Shown here piece after piece: positions 1 through 9,290 of a stretch of DNA of 64,000 nucleotides. Positions within the stretch are counted from its first letter, which is position 1. Every line of letters begins with the position of its first letter. The notes beneath the pieces are model-generated. The model was not told where the DNA came from and did no database searches. It was given only the letters and a program-made list of their open reading frames with translations. The stretch spans positions 62,001 through 126,000 of the forward strand of contig CAXHTR010000003.1 in NCBI GenBank assembly GCA_964019655.1, read 5' to 3'. A program made the translations under genes and the position numbers. Origin of the DNA: Perkinsela sp. pyNocScin1. Its lineage: Eukaryota; Euglenozoa; Kinetoplastea; Prokinetoplastida; Perkinselidae.

Positions 1-288
1 GTAAGCTCAGTTGTAGGGTAAGTCTTACGCTTTATCGGACCATCGCAGTGAGGAATTGCGTATAAGAATCGGAAAGAATTATGGAATAATATACAATCGC
101 ACATGAATTCAATCTCAGGTATCTTTTTTACCGACCGTTTCGCAGTGTAGGTGCAGCTGTACTCTTGATCCCAATAACCTGGCTCATTAATCAGCTCACA
201 AAAGCTCAAAACTTGTTTCAATTTTTGCTTCTCGAAAGGCATCGAAAATAAATAATTACGTTTTTCTTCTTCTTGGAATTTTTATCCC
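1..288. other. upstream spacer, no gene seen
   Basis: No coding frame is visible here. The last 60 bases contain T/C-rich stretches ahead of the kinesin ATG at 289, which could include its trans-splice acceptor, but no single AG stands out. The gene further left lies outside the window, so it is unknown whether this is an ordinary intergenic spacer or a strand-switch region. Confidence 0.4.
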
Positions 289-2373
289 ATGTCAGCGATC
301 CAGACAGCTGTCCGAATCAAGCCTATTGCAAAAGGCGAAGCCGCAACAAGTAACATGCAGGCACTGCCTGAGGCGAAACGTATATTGCTTGGAGCGAAGG
401 CATTCGATTGTGACTTTGTACTGCCTGGGACGACGACGCAAATTAGTGTTTTCGAGCACACGTGTGTTCCTATAGTCGACTCTGTAATTGATGGTAACCA
501 AGGAACAATACTCGTTTACGGCCAAACTGGAACTGGAAAGACGCACACCATGTTCAGCTCTACAGAGGGTTCCCCAGATGGCATTGTGTACCAGTCGATT
601 CAGCGAATGCTAGAAGCATCTATTGAAAAAAATGCAATTCTTGCTTTATCTGCACTGGAAGTTTACCTTGAAAAAGTAACCGACTTACAATCATCCAAGG
701 AAGTGACTGTTCGAAAAGAATTTCGCCCAGATCTCGATTGGCAGCCAATAAAGTGCATAACCGAGGCTGAAAAGCGCATAAATGATGCGCTTCGAAGCCG
801 CCATACCACATCGACGAGCATGAACGAACGCAGCAGCCGTGGGCACGTCATCATCAACATCAAAATGCTCATACCAAAAGTTGGCGAAGCCACCCAAGCG
901 TGTGATACTCCAATAGACACCAATGATGGCCCTATCGTCGAATCACAGTTAACTTTGGTTGATCTTGCGGGCTCAGAGAATACTCACCGTTCCAGGGTAC
1001 AAGGACGGGCGATGCTCGAAGCTTCGTCAATAAATCGTAGCCTTCTTGCGCTAAAAAAAATCATACTGGAGCTCTCATCATCCTCAGCCCCATCGCATGT
1101 GTCGTATCGCGACTCCAAGCTCACGCTGCTCCTCCAGGACTCGATCGGAGGTTATAGCAAGACTCTTTTAATAGCATGTGTCTCGACCGCTGGAAAAGAT
1201 ATTGAAGAGACTCGCTCGACACTGGAGTATGCTACCAAGGCCCGCCAGATTCGGAATCTTGTACACTCAGAGAAAGACCGCCTGCTTGCGAAAATCAAAG
1301 CGCTTGAATTTGACAACCAGCGCTACCGTAACAAGTTTGAGTCCTTCTTGCACGAAAAAGGCAGCGTGACACTCAGCAAAGCCGAGTACGAGGAGCTTAG
1401 CAGCGCAAAGATCAATAGCCAGCTCTTAGAAGAGGAGTTGATAGATACTCGAAAGCGCATGAATGCCCGCTTAAACTCCGAGATCTACCTCAACGTCATT
1501 CGGGATATCTCCGCAGAGCGAGAGAAGGCTCATGCGTCTGAAGTTCAAAGACTGCTCGATACCCATGCCAAGCTTAATGAGGGGATTAGGGCTTTGACGC
1601 AGGCACACTTTGGAAAAGTTATGCAGGTGGTCGCTGAGGCTGTGCAGCGCATGAATGAAACAATTACCCCAATATCAAATCTCTCAGATGAGCACAATGT
1701 TATGATACGGAGGGAGTCGTGTGCTATTCAAGAGAAATACAAGGCTCATGTGACATCCACCTCAGCTTCCTTGGTTAGCAAAGCAAGTGAATGCAAGTGG
1801 CAAGCTAGGCACGCGCAAAGGTCGTTTGAAGCAATGTGCAATAATACAGGCATAAATGAAGGCCTCGGAGTAGTGACGGACAGTCTCAAGCGAGCTATAG
1901 GAGTTTTAGAAGACATAGCTGCAAGATCTACGCCCGTTGAGAATCACACTGAGCTGTCACAAATCATCCATTCGATTGCTGAGAGCAGTGTGAGCACCGT
2001 GCAGATTGCACAAAATATGGAGACCTCGTTTCCAGACAATACTGCTTTTCTCAGTGATATCTTCAGTAAATTCTTGGAAACGATTAAAACCGAGACACAT
2101 GCGCATTTTGTGGACCGCAAAGTCAATCTTCGACCTATTGAAGAAGAGCTGAATGAATTTGCTGGTAAGGTGAGGTGCTTGATCGCTAGTGAGACTGAAC
2201 ATCAGGGAGAACATTGCCCCGTACTGCCCCCGAAAAATTCGAATCGATCCAGTGGAGGGAAAGATTCGTACAAGCGCTACTCAGCAGGCAGCCAGAGCAG
2301 CACAGAGGGTGGAGCAGTGGGAAGAGATCTTCGGTCCTCTCTAGGCTCGCAGGCCAAGCGGCGTAGGCCATGA
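289..2373 (+). CDS. kinesin motor protein with N-terminal motor domain
   Basis: This is an ATP-driven microtubule motor of 694 residues. The motor domain spans roughly residues 1-325. It has the P-loop GQTGTGKT (79-86), switch I (NERSSRGH, 179-186), switch II DLAGSE (225-230), the SSINRSLLAL helix near 246-255, and YATKARQIRN just before the neck. The rest is helical and coiled-coil-like, and the tail is basic (ends KRRRP). The domain order resembles kinesin-5/BimC-type mitotic motors, but the class is inferred. The motor is compact: almost nothing precedes the first beta strand (VRIKPI). Switch I has Gly where SSRSH normally has the second Ser. The start is ATG, and the gene is the first visible one of the left + cluster. 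Confidence 0.9.
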   Translation: MSAIQTAVRIKPIAKGEAATSNMQALPEAKRILLGAKAFDCDFVLPGTTTQISVFEHTCVPIVDSVIDGNQGTILVYGQTGTGKTHTMFSSTEGSPDGIVYQSIQRMLEASIEKNAILALSALEVYLEKVTDLQSSKEVTVRKEFRPDLDWQPIKCITEAEKRINDALRSRHTTSTSMNERSSRGHVIINIKMLIPKVGEATQACDTPIDTNDGPIVESQLTLVDLAGSENTHRSRVQGRAMLEASSINRSLLALKKIILELSSSSAPSHVSYRDSKLTLLLQDSIGGYSKTLLIACVSTAGKDIEETRSTLEYATKARQIRNLVHSEKDRLLAKIKALEFDNQRYRNKFESFLHEKGSVTLSKAEYEELSSAKINSQLLEEELIDTRKRMNARLNSEIYLNVIRDISAEREKAHASEVQRLLDTHAKLNEGIRALTQAHFGKVMQVVAEAVQRMNETITPISNLSDEHNVMIRRESCAIQEKYKAHVTSTSASLVSKASECKWQARHAQRSFEAMCNNTGINEGLGVVTDSLKRAIGVLEDIAARSTPVENHTELSQIIHSIAESSVSTVQIAQNMETSFPDNTAFLSDIFSKFLETIKTETHAHFVDRKVNLRPIEEELNEFAGKVRCLIASETEHQGEHCPVLPPKNSNRSSGGKDSYKRYSAGSQSSTEGGAVGRDLRSSLGSQAKRRRP

Positions 2374-2787
2374 AAAAGTAATACTTATACGGAAAATAAG
2401 CCAGGTATGAATTTGTTTACATGCATAGCTCGCCAAATGTTGCTATAAGAATGCGATAAGCAGGAGCCTGTTGAATAAATCATAATGGCTCGTTTGTACA
2501 GTATGGCTTGTTGTCTTCTTACAATAGTATAGCACTTTTTATACATGTACGAGGACTCTATATCACTGTGCATCATGAGCTAGTCCAGCTATTGTAGCAG
2601 AAGAAAGAATCTGGATTTTGTGATAGGACTTTGAACAGAACCGGTATTTTTCTGGAGAGGTTTACCTGAGATGCTACATGCATCTCAGGACGGGAGTAAG
2701 GCATCAAAATCATTTATGAGCTTAATCCTCGTAATTTTTCAGTCAAACACTTTACTTTTCTTTCACTGCTCATTTTTAAGGCAGTCC
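2374..2787. other. intergenic region, kinesin 3' UTR and sideroflexin 5' UTR
   Basis: About 410 bases between two same-strand genes hold no convincing gene. In the last 40 bases a T/C-rich tract leads into an AG at 2779-2780, treated below as a trans-splice acceptor. Confidence 0.5.
2757..2780 (+). promoter_or_regulatory. putative spliced-leader acceptor for sideroflexin
   Basis: A T/C-rich tract ends in the AG at 2779-2780, only 7 bases before the ATG at 2788. This layout is that of kinetoplastid trans-splice acceptors. It argues that the upstream in-frame ATG at 2671 is not used, because that stretch would be spliced away. This is inference from sequence only. Confidence 0.5.
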
Positions 2788-3714
2788 ATGTCTGCTGCGG
2801 GCAAACTCACCCAACAAGACACCTTCTTTGAGCGCCTTCGCTACTTTGGCGAAATAACCAACCCATTTTACCTCGTGTACGGTGAACGCGATGTGCAGTG
2901 GGCAAAAGCAGAAAAGCGCACTGATGAACAGCCGCTAGCTGACCGAATCCTTCGCGTCGCTGCGCACCCTGAATCGCGTGAGACGATACCTCGCCCATTC
3001 CGACTGGGAGCGGCGATTCCGGCGAACATTGTCATCAGCGCTGCAATGGCCCATCCTGCGATCATTCTTTCGTTCTCGCGCTCTGCCATAGTGCACTGGC
3101 TCAACCAGACGTATAACTGTGCAGTCAATTTTGCCAACAGAAACCAGTCTAGCGACGTTGACATGTCTAACCTCGCTCGGACATACTGTGCAGCATGCAC
3201 ACTCAGCGTTGGCATCGCACTGACAGCAACGCTCATCATGCGTCGCTACCAATTGACTGGATGGAGGCTCACAGGCGCTCGAGGGATTTTTCCTATGGTT
3301 GCAGCATCCACGGCGAGTGTCGTGAACGTTTGCATGATCCGTCGCTCGGAATGGATCGACGATGGCGTCAGCATATATGACGAGCACGGCGAGTACCGTG
3401 GCATAAGCCTTGCCGCTGGGGCTGAAGGTATCTGGAAGTGCAGTGTAACGCGCGCTCTCTCAAACATTCCGATCGTTACACTCCCAGTTTTTTTCGTTGC
3501 AGCGCTCCAGCGCTTCGGAGCATTCAGGCCCTCACTACGCCTGGACCTAGCTTGTGTCCTTTGCGGTGTGAGTTGTGGTATTCCAGCTTGTTTGGCTCTG
3601 TATCCGCAGCGGGAGCGCATCGCGGTGAGCCGGCTTGAGCCAAAGTTCCACAATATGATACGAAGTCGAGACAAGTTGCCGGTCACTACTGTGTTTTACA
3701 ATAAAGGGCTTTAG
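2788..3714 (+). CDS. sideroflexin, mitochondrial carrier
   Basis: Sideroflexins are inner-mitochondrial-membrane transporters; SFXN1 carries serine into mitochondria for one-carbon metabolism. The 308-residue product matches the family along its length: FxTNPxYL-like start, the WLNQTYNCAVNFANRN signature (about 104-119), a DEHGEYRGIS segment matching the family's 'DExGxxxGxS', and a C-terminal CLALYPQ..I..S.LEP block. Four or five hydrophobic segments are visible. The ATG at 2788 is chosen because a T/C-rich tract plus AG sits directly upstream and because the family normally begins near there. An in-frame ATG at 2671 would add 39 atypical residues. Confidence 0.88.
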   Translation: MSAAGKLTQQDTFFERLRYFGEITNPFYLVYGERDVQWAKAEKRTDEQPLADRILRVAAHPESRETIPRPFRLGAAIPANIVISAAMAHPAIILSFSRSAIVHWLNQTYNCAVNFANRNQSSDVDMSNLARTYCAACTLSVGIALTATLIMRRYQLTGWRLTGARGIFPMVAASTASVVNVCMIRRSEWIDDGVSIYDEHGEYRGISLAAGAEGIWKCSVTRALSNIPIVTLPVFFVAALQRFGAFRPSLRLDLACVLCGVSCGIPACLALYPQRERIAVSRLEPKFHNMIRSRDKLPVTTVFYNKGL

Positions 3715-4142
3715 GATGTTCGATTGCACCTACGCAGCAACTTTTTTTCATAATGATCCTGTAGAAGGTACTTATCTCGTTTTAGATAGTAGCCTTGAAT
3801 TCATTGCTTCTCATATTGATTCAAGTATACTCAATGTCTGCAAGATGGAAAAGTAATGTTTTTTTGCTCACCAAATATTAGTTTCGTATGCGTTAGTTCA
3901 GTTTGCACAGTACGTGCGAGAAAAATCTCTCCGTCTCCCTTTGTAGGTGCACCTTTACGTTTGTTTGTATTCGAAATAGAACTGCTGCGCTATTTTGCCT
4001 CGCTTGAGCTTCACGTGCCCTTCATTGCTCCACCTTGTGTATCACCTCAAATATTAAAAGATTCGACCCCAAAGCATTAGGGTCTTCCTTGACATGCTTC
4101 AATCACGAAAAATATTTCTCTGATTTGCTCGTACTTACTGCA
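3715..4142. other. intergenic region, no gene seen
   Basis: About 430 bases between sideroflexin and the next + gene. A 74-codon frame from 3856 is composition-driven and overlaps the likely 5' UTR of the next gene. Nothing else is recognisable. Confidence 0.4.
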
Positions 4143-4979
4143 ATGTTTAGCATAGACAAGCACTTCAATCTTCATATTACGTACGAATTCGGCGAGAAAA
4201 TAGACCTGAAAAAAGCCACTTTCGGGCTTTGGAACGTATGCTTGGTATCCAAGGCACAGGGGCGCCGGGAATCGCTCGTTGTGCGAGACCCGCGTTTTCC
4301 CGTTGCAATTGTACACCAAAAGGGTACCATCCGAGTATCAGGCGCACACAAAATCACTTTTGCGTTTCAGTCCCTTAAGGCCCTCGCAGCTAAATTGGCC
4401 CACGCGAAAGATAAGCAAGAGCTCCCCATGGCTGAAAAAAAGCAAGCGTCAGTGCGGTGCACGTACCTATCTGGGCACTATCGAATATCTCCTTCAACTG
4501 TATTAGTGGAGAAATCTACAGGTGAAGCAAAACTTTCATTCGCACACGCAAATCTGACGACGGGCGGCGTAGTCATTCCAGAGGCTGGCTGGAATATGCG
4601 GTCAGTTGATATCTTCCTCTCGAAAAACTACGAGTGGTGCCTAAGCCATGGCGTCGAGGACATATTCTGCACAAAGAAGGCCACAAAGCGCTACGAGCTT
4701 GAAATAAGAATCGACCAAAAAAAGGCCCCTGGTGCGGCGAAGATCGCCTTGCGGATGAATGAGCAGGGTGGATTCCATTTCACAGTGAGCTTGATAAATA
4801 ATGAAATTGCCGTTGACCCGTCAGCGGGAGCAACTGAGGAGGAGCTTGTTGCTCTGCATAGGCTACAGTCAGAAATCAATGCGGTCAAAGATCATCTACA
4901 GTTTTTTATGGAGGCTTTGCATCGTGATGTACTTATTCACTGCCAGAAACATAAGTTTGATTTGAGCTCACTGCAATAA
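4143..4979 (+). CDS. protein with TBP-repeat-like N-terminus (possible TRF4-type factor)
   Basis: The 278-residue product is not securely recognised. Residues about 10-75 resemble the first repeat of TATA-binding protein in order and spacing: G-x-K-[IL]-DLK, then x-N, then R-[DE]-P, then hydrophobic strand-G-x-[IM]-x-x-[ST]-GA-x-K, then an Ala-rich helix. Trypanosomes carry a divergent TBP-related factor (TRF4) of similar length. The second half does not align with a TBP repeat by eye; it looks beta-rich and ends in a helical segment. The longer frame begins at a TTG at 4035, so the first ATG (4143) is used. It could also be an unrelated beta-rich protein. Confidence 0.6.
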   Translation: MFSIDKHFNLHITYEFGEKIDLKKATFGLWNVCLVSKAQGRRESLVVRDPRFPVAIVHQKGTIRVSGAHKITFAFQSLKALAAKLAHAKDKQELPMAEKKQASVRCTYLSGHYRISPSTVLVEKSTGEAKLSFAHANLTTGGVVIPEAGWNMRSVDIFLSKNYEWCLSHGVEDIFCTKKATKRYELEIRIDQKKAPGAAKIALRMNEQGGFHFTVSLINNEIAVDPSAGATEEELVALHRLQSEINAVKDHLQFFMEALHRDVLIHCQKHKFDLSSLQ

Positions 4980-5757
4980 TGGAAAGCGAAAGTGAGATCT
5001 TCATGTACACTGGTGAAAAAAGGCTGCATTCATTGTAATGTGTATATCTAGTAAGCTGCTTTCGAAAAAAGAAGGGCTCGCAAACTTGAACGCCAGGCAG
5101 CGGTAATGTATTCATGTGATATAATTATTACAAAATATATGTAGAATAGAATTTAAATGAATTTTGCGCGGCGTAATCGATTTGTGGTGTCCGGTCGAAA
5201 GTTTCCAAAAAAGTGTTTCCGTTCAGGATAAAGTTTCCAACCTGTTCTTATTTCTGATGAATTTTTTTGGAAACTTTCGCCTGGACACCACAATTCGTAA
5301 AAATGAAGGCACGTCATGGGATTGAACACGCGCTGTACTAACCATGCAGATCATTCGAAATGGGTTCGTTGCGGAAAGCTTGTTGCACCATCGAATCGTT
5401 GGAAATATGCACTCAAAGGTTTATCACAGTGAAAAGTTGATCTAACAGAACTTCCGAGTACTAAGCGGTCACACGGTTGAAGCGGATAAAGTGCTTTTCT
5501 GCATTTATCTAGTCTTCGCATGGCCTTGAAACAAGACGCTCCTATTCTTTCCGCTGTGTATTGATGATCTGAAGATTCCATTTGACCGCGCGAGAATTTT
5601 TTGATCGAGCTCTACTGCGTATCGCACAGCGTCGTTATCATGTGGCTTTTAAGGAAATCAGAAAAACGAAGACAATCAAGCCCTGAAACAAAAACCTCCA
5701 AATGGTCTAAAAAAGTTAGTAGAGATACGTACAAGCGAAAGAGCAATGGCCTATGAG
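4980..5757. other. convergent strand-switch region
   Basis: The + cluster ends at 4979 and the - cluster ends at 5758, so transcription converges here. In kinetoplastids such regions are termination zones. The region holds an inverted-repeat element (5182-5293) and no convincing coding frame. Confidence 0.6.
5182..5293. repeat. short inverted-repeat element (MITE-like or hairpin)
   Basis: The left arm at 5182-5212 begins ttgtggtgtcc. The right arm at 5262-5293 is its reverse complement, with two mismatches over about 31 positions. The spacer of about 50 bases carries a further copy of aaagtttcc in the same direction as the left arm. The element could fold into a long hairpin. No clear target-site duplication is visible. 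It may be a small non-autonomous element or an RNA hairpin at the terminus of two converging transcription units. Confidence 0.7.
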
Positions 5758-6453
5758 TTATGTTAGATCGGTTTCTGCCTTCTGACTATGCACACGGCGT
5801 ACTTGCGCTGAGAGGCTCTCCGGGCGGTCGTAGCGAACCATATTATATGGGAAGTTTGTGTGCCGCCGTGCCTCATCCACGCTCTTTCCAGATAGCCGCA
5901 TGTGCAGCTGGTGGAAAAAATCGAGGTGCGTCTGGTGGTCTTCCTTCTCGTAGTTAATGAACCGTGTAAAACGCACGATGTCACGCTGCTGCCTCTTGCG
6001 CCGTACGAGCTCATCGAATGTCCGGTCCTCGCTCACCAGGGTAAATGGTATGTGGTCGGGGCATAGCGTTCCGAGACGCCCGACGCAGAGTGCGAGTACG
6101 GTATCTGCTGAGTTTTTTCCAACGCTTGATGGTAGATCAAACTCGATTTTCCCCTGCTGCAAGAGTGAGTAAAATAGCTTACTACCTGCTGTGTTGGCCA
6201 TCATGTCAAGCCTAACGTTGTTGAAGCAGTAAATGAAGGTACCTGGTGGGATTATATGTGGCAGGATTTTTTTCTCGTGGCATAATATCTTCTCAGAAAT
6301 ATCAGCCTTGCGGAAAAAGTCCGGGACGTTGTCCAAGTCTAGTAGAATCACGTGATGGATTCCTGTTCGCTTGATTTCCATTGACACGCCATCACTATGC
6401 GGCATTTTGACCCGGGGCTTTTTAGAGCTTGAGCCCAAAGAATAGATCGACAT
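5758..6453 (-). CDS. NYN/PIN-like ribonuclease-domain protein
   Basis: The 231-residue protein shows a PIN/NYN-type pattern. An acidic strand-1 motif LLDLDN (about 38-42) is followed by KNSADTVLAL with a central Asp (117) and then SEDRTFDEL (141-149), which parallels the 'S-x-D-x-D-F' metal-binding segment of NYN domains. These acidic residues could form a metal-dependent RNase site. No other domain is visible; the C-terminus is basic and polar. It is the last gene of the leftmost - cluster, next to the convergent switch. The assignment rests on motif spacing and not on close similarity. The start is ATG. Confidence 0.6.
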   Translation of the reverse strand: MSIYSLGSSSKKPRVKMPHSDGVSMEIKRTGIHHVILLDLDNVPDFFRKADISEKILCHEKKILPHIIPPGTFIYCFNNVRLDMMANTAGSKLFYSLLQQGKIEFDLPSSVGKNSADTVLALCVGRLGTLCPDHIPFTLVSEDRTFDELVRRKRQQRDIVRFTRFINYEKEDHQTHLDFFHQLHMRLSGKSVDEARRHTNFPYNMVRYDRPESLSAQVRRVHSQKAETDLT

Positions 6454-7584
6454 GAGAAAATGAAGTGGAAAAAACTCAAGATAGCTCTGACGTACTTCGA
6501 AAAAGTTAAGGCAAATTTTATCAAATAATTGAATTCACTCCGAGCTTTGAATATGCGATGCGAAGGGCTGTGCAAGACCATTGGTCCACCGACGCATTCT
6601 CAAAGATTTGGTCACTTGCCGCATAGAAAGGCAGAGTAAGACAGTTTATCGGCAAAGGATGGTGAAGACAAGATTGAATGCCACCGATTGCCGAATCTGC
6701 ATGACTTTACCTAACGGTTCCTGCATTTCACGCTGTCGACTGAGGAATGAAACAGCTGTATGACATATAAATATCTTTTTATATCTCTCATTGCACGAAA
6801 ATCCCTATCAATTTTGCTCGGAACGGAAAGCAGACGAGTGAGGCATCGGAATGCTCTGAATTATCAACACGCAATACTGCATAATATGACGACAGTTTCT
6901 CAACTGTGGATATGGTTTAGCCATGCAGGAAGATACATCTGAAAATACCAAATTCACACGCTGCTTTCATTCTCGTCAACACCGATCGACACAGAAGATG
7001 TGGATTAGCAAAGCGTCGGCAATGATCAGAACGGCATTGTCGACAAAGGAAAATCTTCTATTCACCCACAGATTTTCAATGAGATTGTTGGCTATTTGAA
7101 AATAATCAGCACATCGTAGATCGGCTCTCGGCAAATGCTCCGCTCCAAAGATTATTATTTCGAAATGCTCTCTAAATATACTATCATGCGTCTCGAAAGC
7201 AGTTTTAACGAGAGGCGGGAGAAGCCTTTCGCTTTTGTGAGCCCTCTCTACACGCTCAATGTCTGTAGAAAAAGTAGGCGTATCGAGCGTGGCAGCCTTT
7301 TATACGTGCCTGAGGGTAGAAGAATTCTTACCGCATATGAGTAATCTGTCAAAAAGGTAAGACCTTCAGCATCACTTTGTAACGTGAAGATAGGTGAGGT
7401 CAGAAGGCGTTTTCAGTGTGGAAGTGGGGAGCGGAAGATTATCGACTCCCACTTTTGTAGAAATCTTCATTGACGCATGAGTATTCTGTAAAATGTTTCA
7501 TAAAAAAGACACTGTATGACCTTATTCACTAAGCTGCCTTTCTTACAGCGCCTGGGCTCTATAGCTGAATCAACTTATTCAATA
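6454..7584. other. unusually long spacer inside the - cluster
   Basis: About 1.1 kb separates the NYN-like gene from the 3' end of SRP68, whereas most spacers in this cluster are 100-200 bases. No - strand frame of 60 codons or more is visible. The small + strand frames here show no recognisable protein. It may hold untranslated regions, a non-coding RNA or a decayed gene. Confidence 0.4.
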
Positions 7585-9192
7585 TTACGAGAACCATCCA
7601 CCAAACCATCCCGCCTGCCCATCAGGACCTTTCTCAACGACGTTCTGCCCATTCGCATGCAGCTCAGGCACATCCATGAGCGAGTGCGCACAGTCGTAGA
7701 ACGCAAGCTTTGGCACGAGGGGCTTGAAATCGGGCATCTGGGGTACAAGTGCTGTGCAGCGTGTTTCTATCCCGTGCAGCATGCAGTTCTTTTCGTGCAC
7801 CTTCGTGGTATCTCCTTTCGAATGCAAAGAATCCATTTCCTCACGAGGCAATATCTTCCGCACGTATTCACCTCGAATGCACCGTAGCCAAGAACTTGCA
7901 CGCGGTGTTTCATACAAGGTAAGCGATTCCTGAACATGTTTCAGTCCAAGAAAGATGCACAAAAGGCTCTTCTTTTCCTCGCTGAGTTCTCGCCACGCTA
8001 GACCTTTGTAGTACAACGCACCACCGCTCGCCCATAGCGCCCGCGCTTGACACCGCTTCGCCATCTCAAGTTCTAAACCTGGGATCATGCTCGCATCTTT
8101 AGAGGCGCTAGCCAAGCTTGTATAGAGGAACATAAGATTTGCACAGTTTGTCTGCATGCTGTACCTCTTTCCAGCCTTTGCAGCTCTATCCTCGTTTAGC
8201 TTTATGTATGCCTCAGTGCGGTCGCCCTTCATGCGAAGCCGCTGGAACAAAAAGTAATTCTGCTGCATTTGCATTACTTCAGCGCTGCTGTGCCCTGCCT
8301 CGATGCTCTTCGCACACATCTCTATGGCTTCTGTGTACATGTTGATGACTTTATCGTACACTTCTATGCGCCGATTTACCGTCTGCGGACCGCGTGCGGA
8401 TGTGTCTGAGTCTCTCAGAAATTCGTGCTTTTCTTTAAGTGTTTGGATTGCCTTATGCGTCGCTGCGATTTCATGCGGCGAGAAAGTGATGTTGTGGCTG
8501 CCCCACCGGGCAGTCGCATCCGCGCTGTGCGCGATGATGCTTAGCTCGTCTGGGCGCTCGTGCAAGTAGATTTGGCACTGGTGATACAGATCCTCAATCT
8601 TGGAGAGCCTCGATGCACAAAGGGTATGCTGACCGCCACTCTTGCCGTCTTGCATCTTGCCAAACAACGCGCGAGCAGCGCTGAAGTGGTCCTTCGCTTC
8701 AGCAAAACGTCGCAGTTGCATGGCGTAGCGCCCGAGCATCTCGGCATGGTAGCACTCCGCTTCAGTTTGTGTGCTCTTGTCCGCGATTTCACGCACAATG
8801 GCGCATAGCTGAGCACTCCACGAGACCGCCTTGCGGAGTCGGCCCACGACATGGTGGCTTGCACGGAGGCGAAGGCTTGAGTTGCGAGCGATGTCCTGCT
8901 TCCTACTCTCTGCCATGGCCCATGAGCGATCAGTGAGGTTGACGAGGACCATGAGATGGTCGGCAGATGTACAGTTCTCTGTAGTGAGCGCGATTTGGCG
9001 ATATTTTTTTTTGCCGTGTTTGAGGTCGAGCATCCGGTAGAGCCGAGTAAGACGGCGCGTGAGATACTTTCGGTACTGCAAGTAGTCTGTACATTGTAGA
9101 CCGTGCTTTTGCTGCTGAGATTCGAGCGTGAAGATGATGCTGAGAGAGACGTTTGGCTCGCATGTCCTTTCAGTAGGATGAAGCTGTGTCAT
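7585..9192 (-). CDS. SRP68: signal recognition particle subunit SRP68
   Basis: SRP68 binds SRP RNA with SRP72 and helps target secretory proteins to the ER. The 535-residue product keeps the diagnostic N-terminal RNA-binding region: Q-Q-x-HGL-x-x-x-DY-x-x-YR-x-Y-x-x-RR-x-x-RL (about residues 27-51), and RLRKAV-x-W/H-A near 117. Helical TPR-like repeats follow. The family is usually 550-630 residues, so this copy is near full length. The start is ATG at 9192. It lies in the - cluster upstream of the NYN-like gene. Confidence 0.9.
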   Translation of the reverse strand: MTQLHPTERTCEPNVSLSIIFTLESQQQKHGLQCTDYLQYRKYLTRRLTRLYRMLDLKHGKKKYRQIALTTENCTSADHLMVLVNLTDRSWAMAESRKQDIARNSSLRLRASHHVVGRLRKAVSWSAQLCAIVREIADKSTQTEAECYHAEMLGRYAMQLRRFAEAKDHFSAARALFGKMQDGKSGGQHTLCASRLSKIEDLYHQCQIYLHERPDELSIIAHSADATARWGSHNITFSPHEIAATHKAIQTLKEKHEFLRDSDTSARGPQTVNRRIEVYDKVINMYTEAIEMCAKSIEAGHSSAEVMQMQQNYFLFQRLRMKGDRTEAYIKLNEDRAAKAGKRYSMQTNCANLMFLYTSLASASKDASMIPGLELEMAKRCQARALWASGGALYYKGLAWRELSEEKKSLLCIFLGLKHVQESLTLYETPRASSWLRCIRGEYVRKILPREEMDSLHSKGDTTKVHEKNCMLHGIETRCTALVPQMPDFKPLVPKLAFYDCAHSLMDVPELHANGQNVVEKGPDGQAGWFGGWFS

Positions 9193-9290
9193 GTTATGAA
9201 AAGGATTCTAAGCACTTAGTGAAACATATCATGAAAAGCGTAGTCATGAAAGCGTAGTCAAAGCCAAACATGAACACATGAGTTGACAAT

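Noticed and set aside
5310-5370. tRNA-like stretch on the - strand (ggttagtac and gtgttcaatccc resemble A- and B-box sequences)
   Set aside because: The two boxes are adjacent with no room for an anticodon arm, and no acceptor or T stem pairs. It may be a tRNA-derived remnant or chance.
6581-7344. Three small + strand open frames in the long spacer before SRP68
   Set aside because: They run against the cluster direction, show no recognisable protein and are near the chance length of about 60-70 codons.
7585-9192. Frames antisense to SRP68 (7516-7887, 8139-8345, 8303-8569 and others)
   Set aside because: They are shadows of SRP68 in other phases and do not match any protein.
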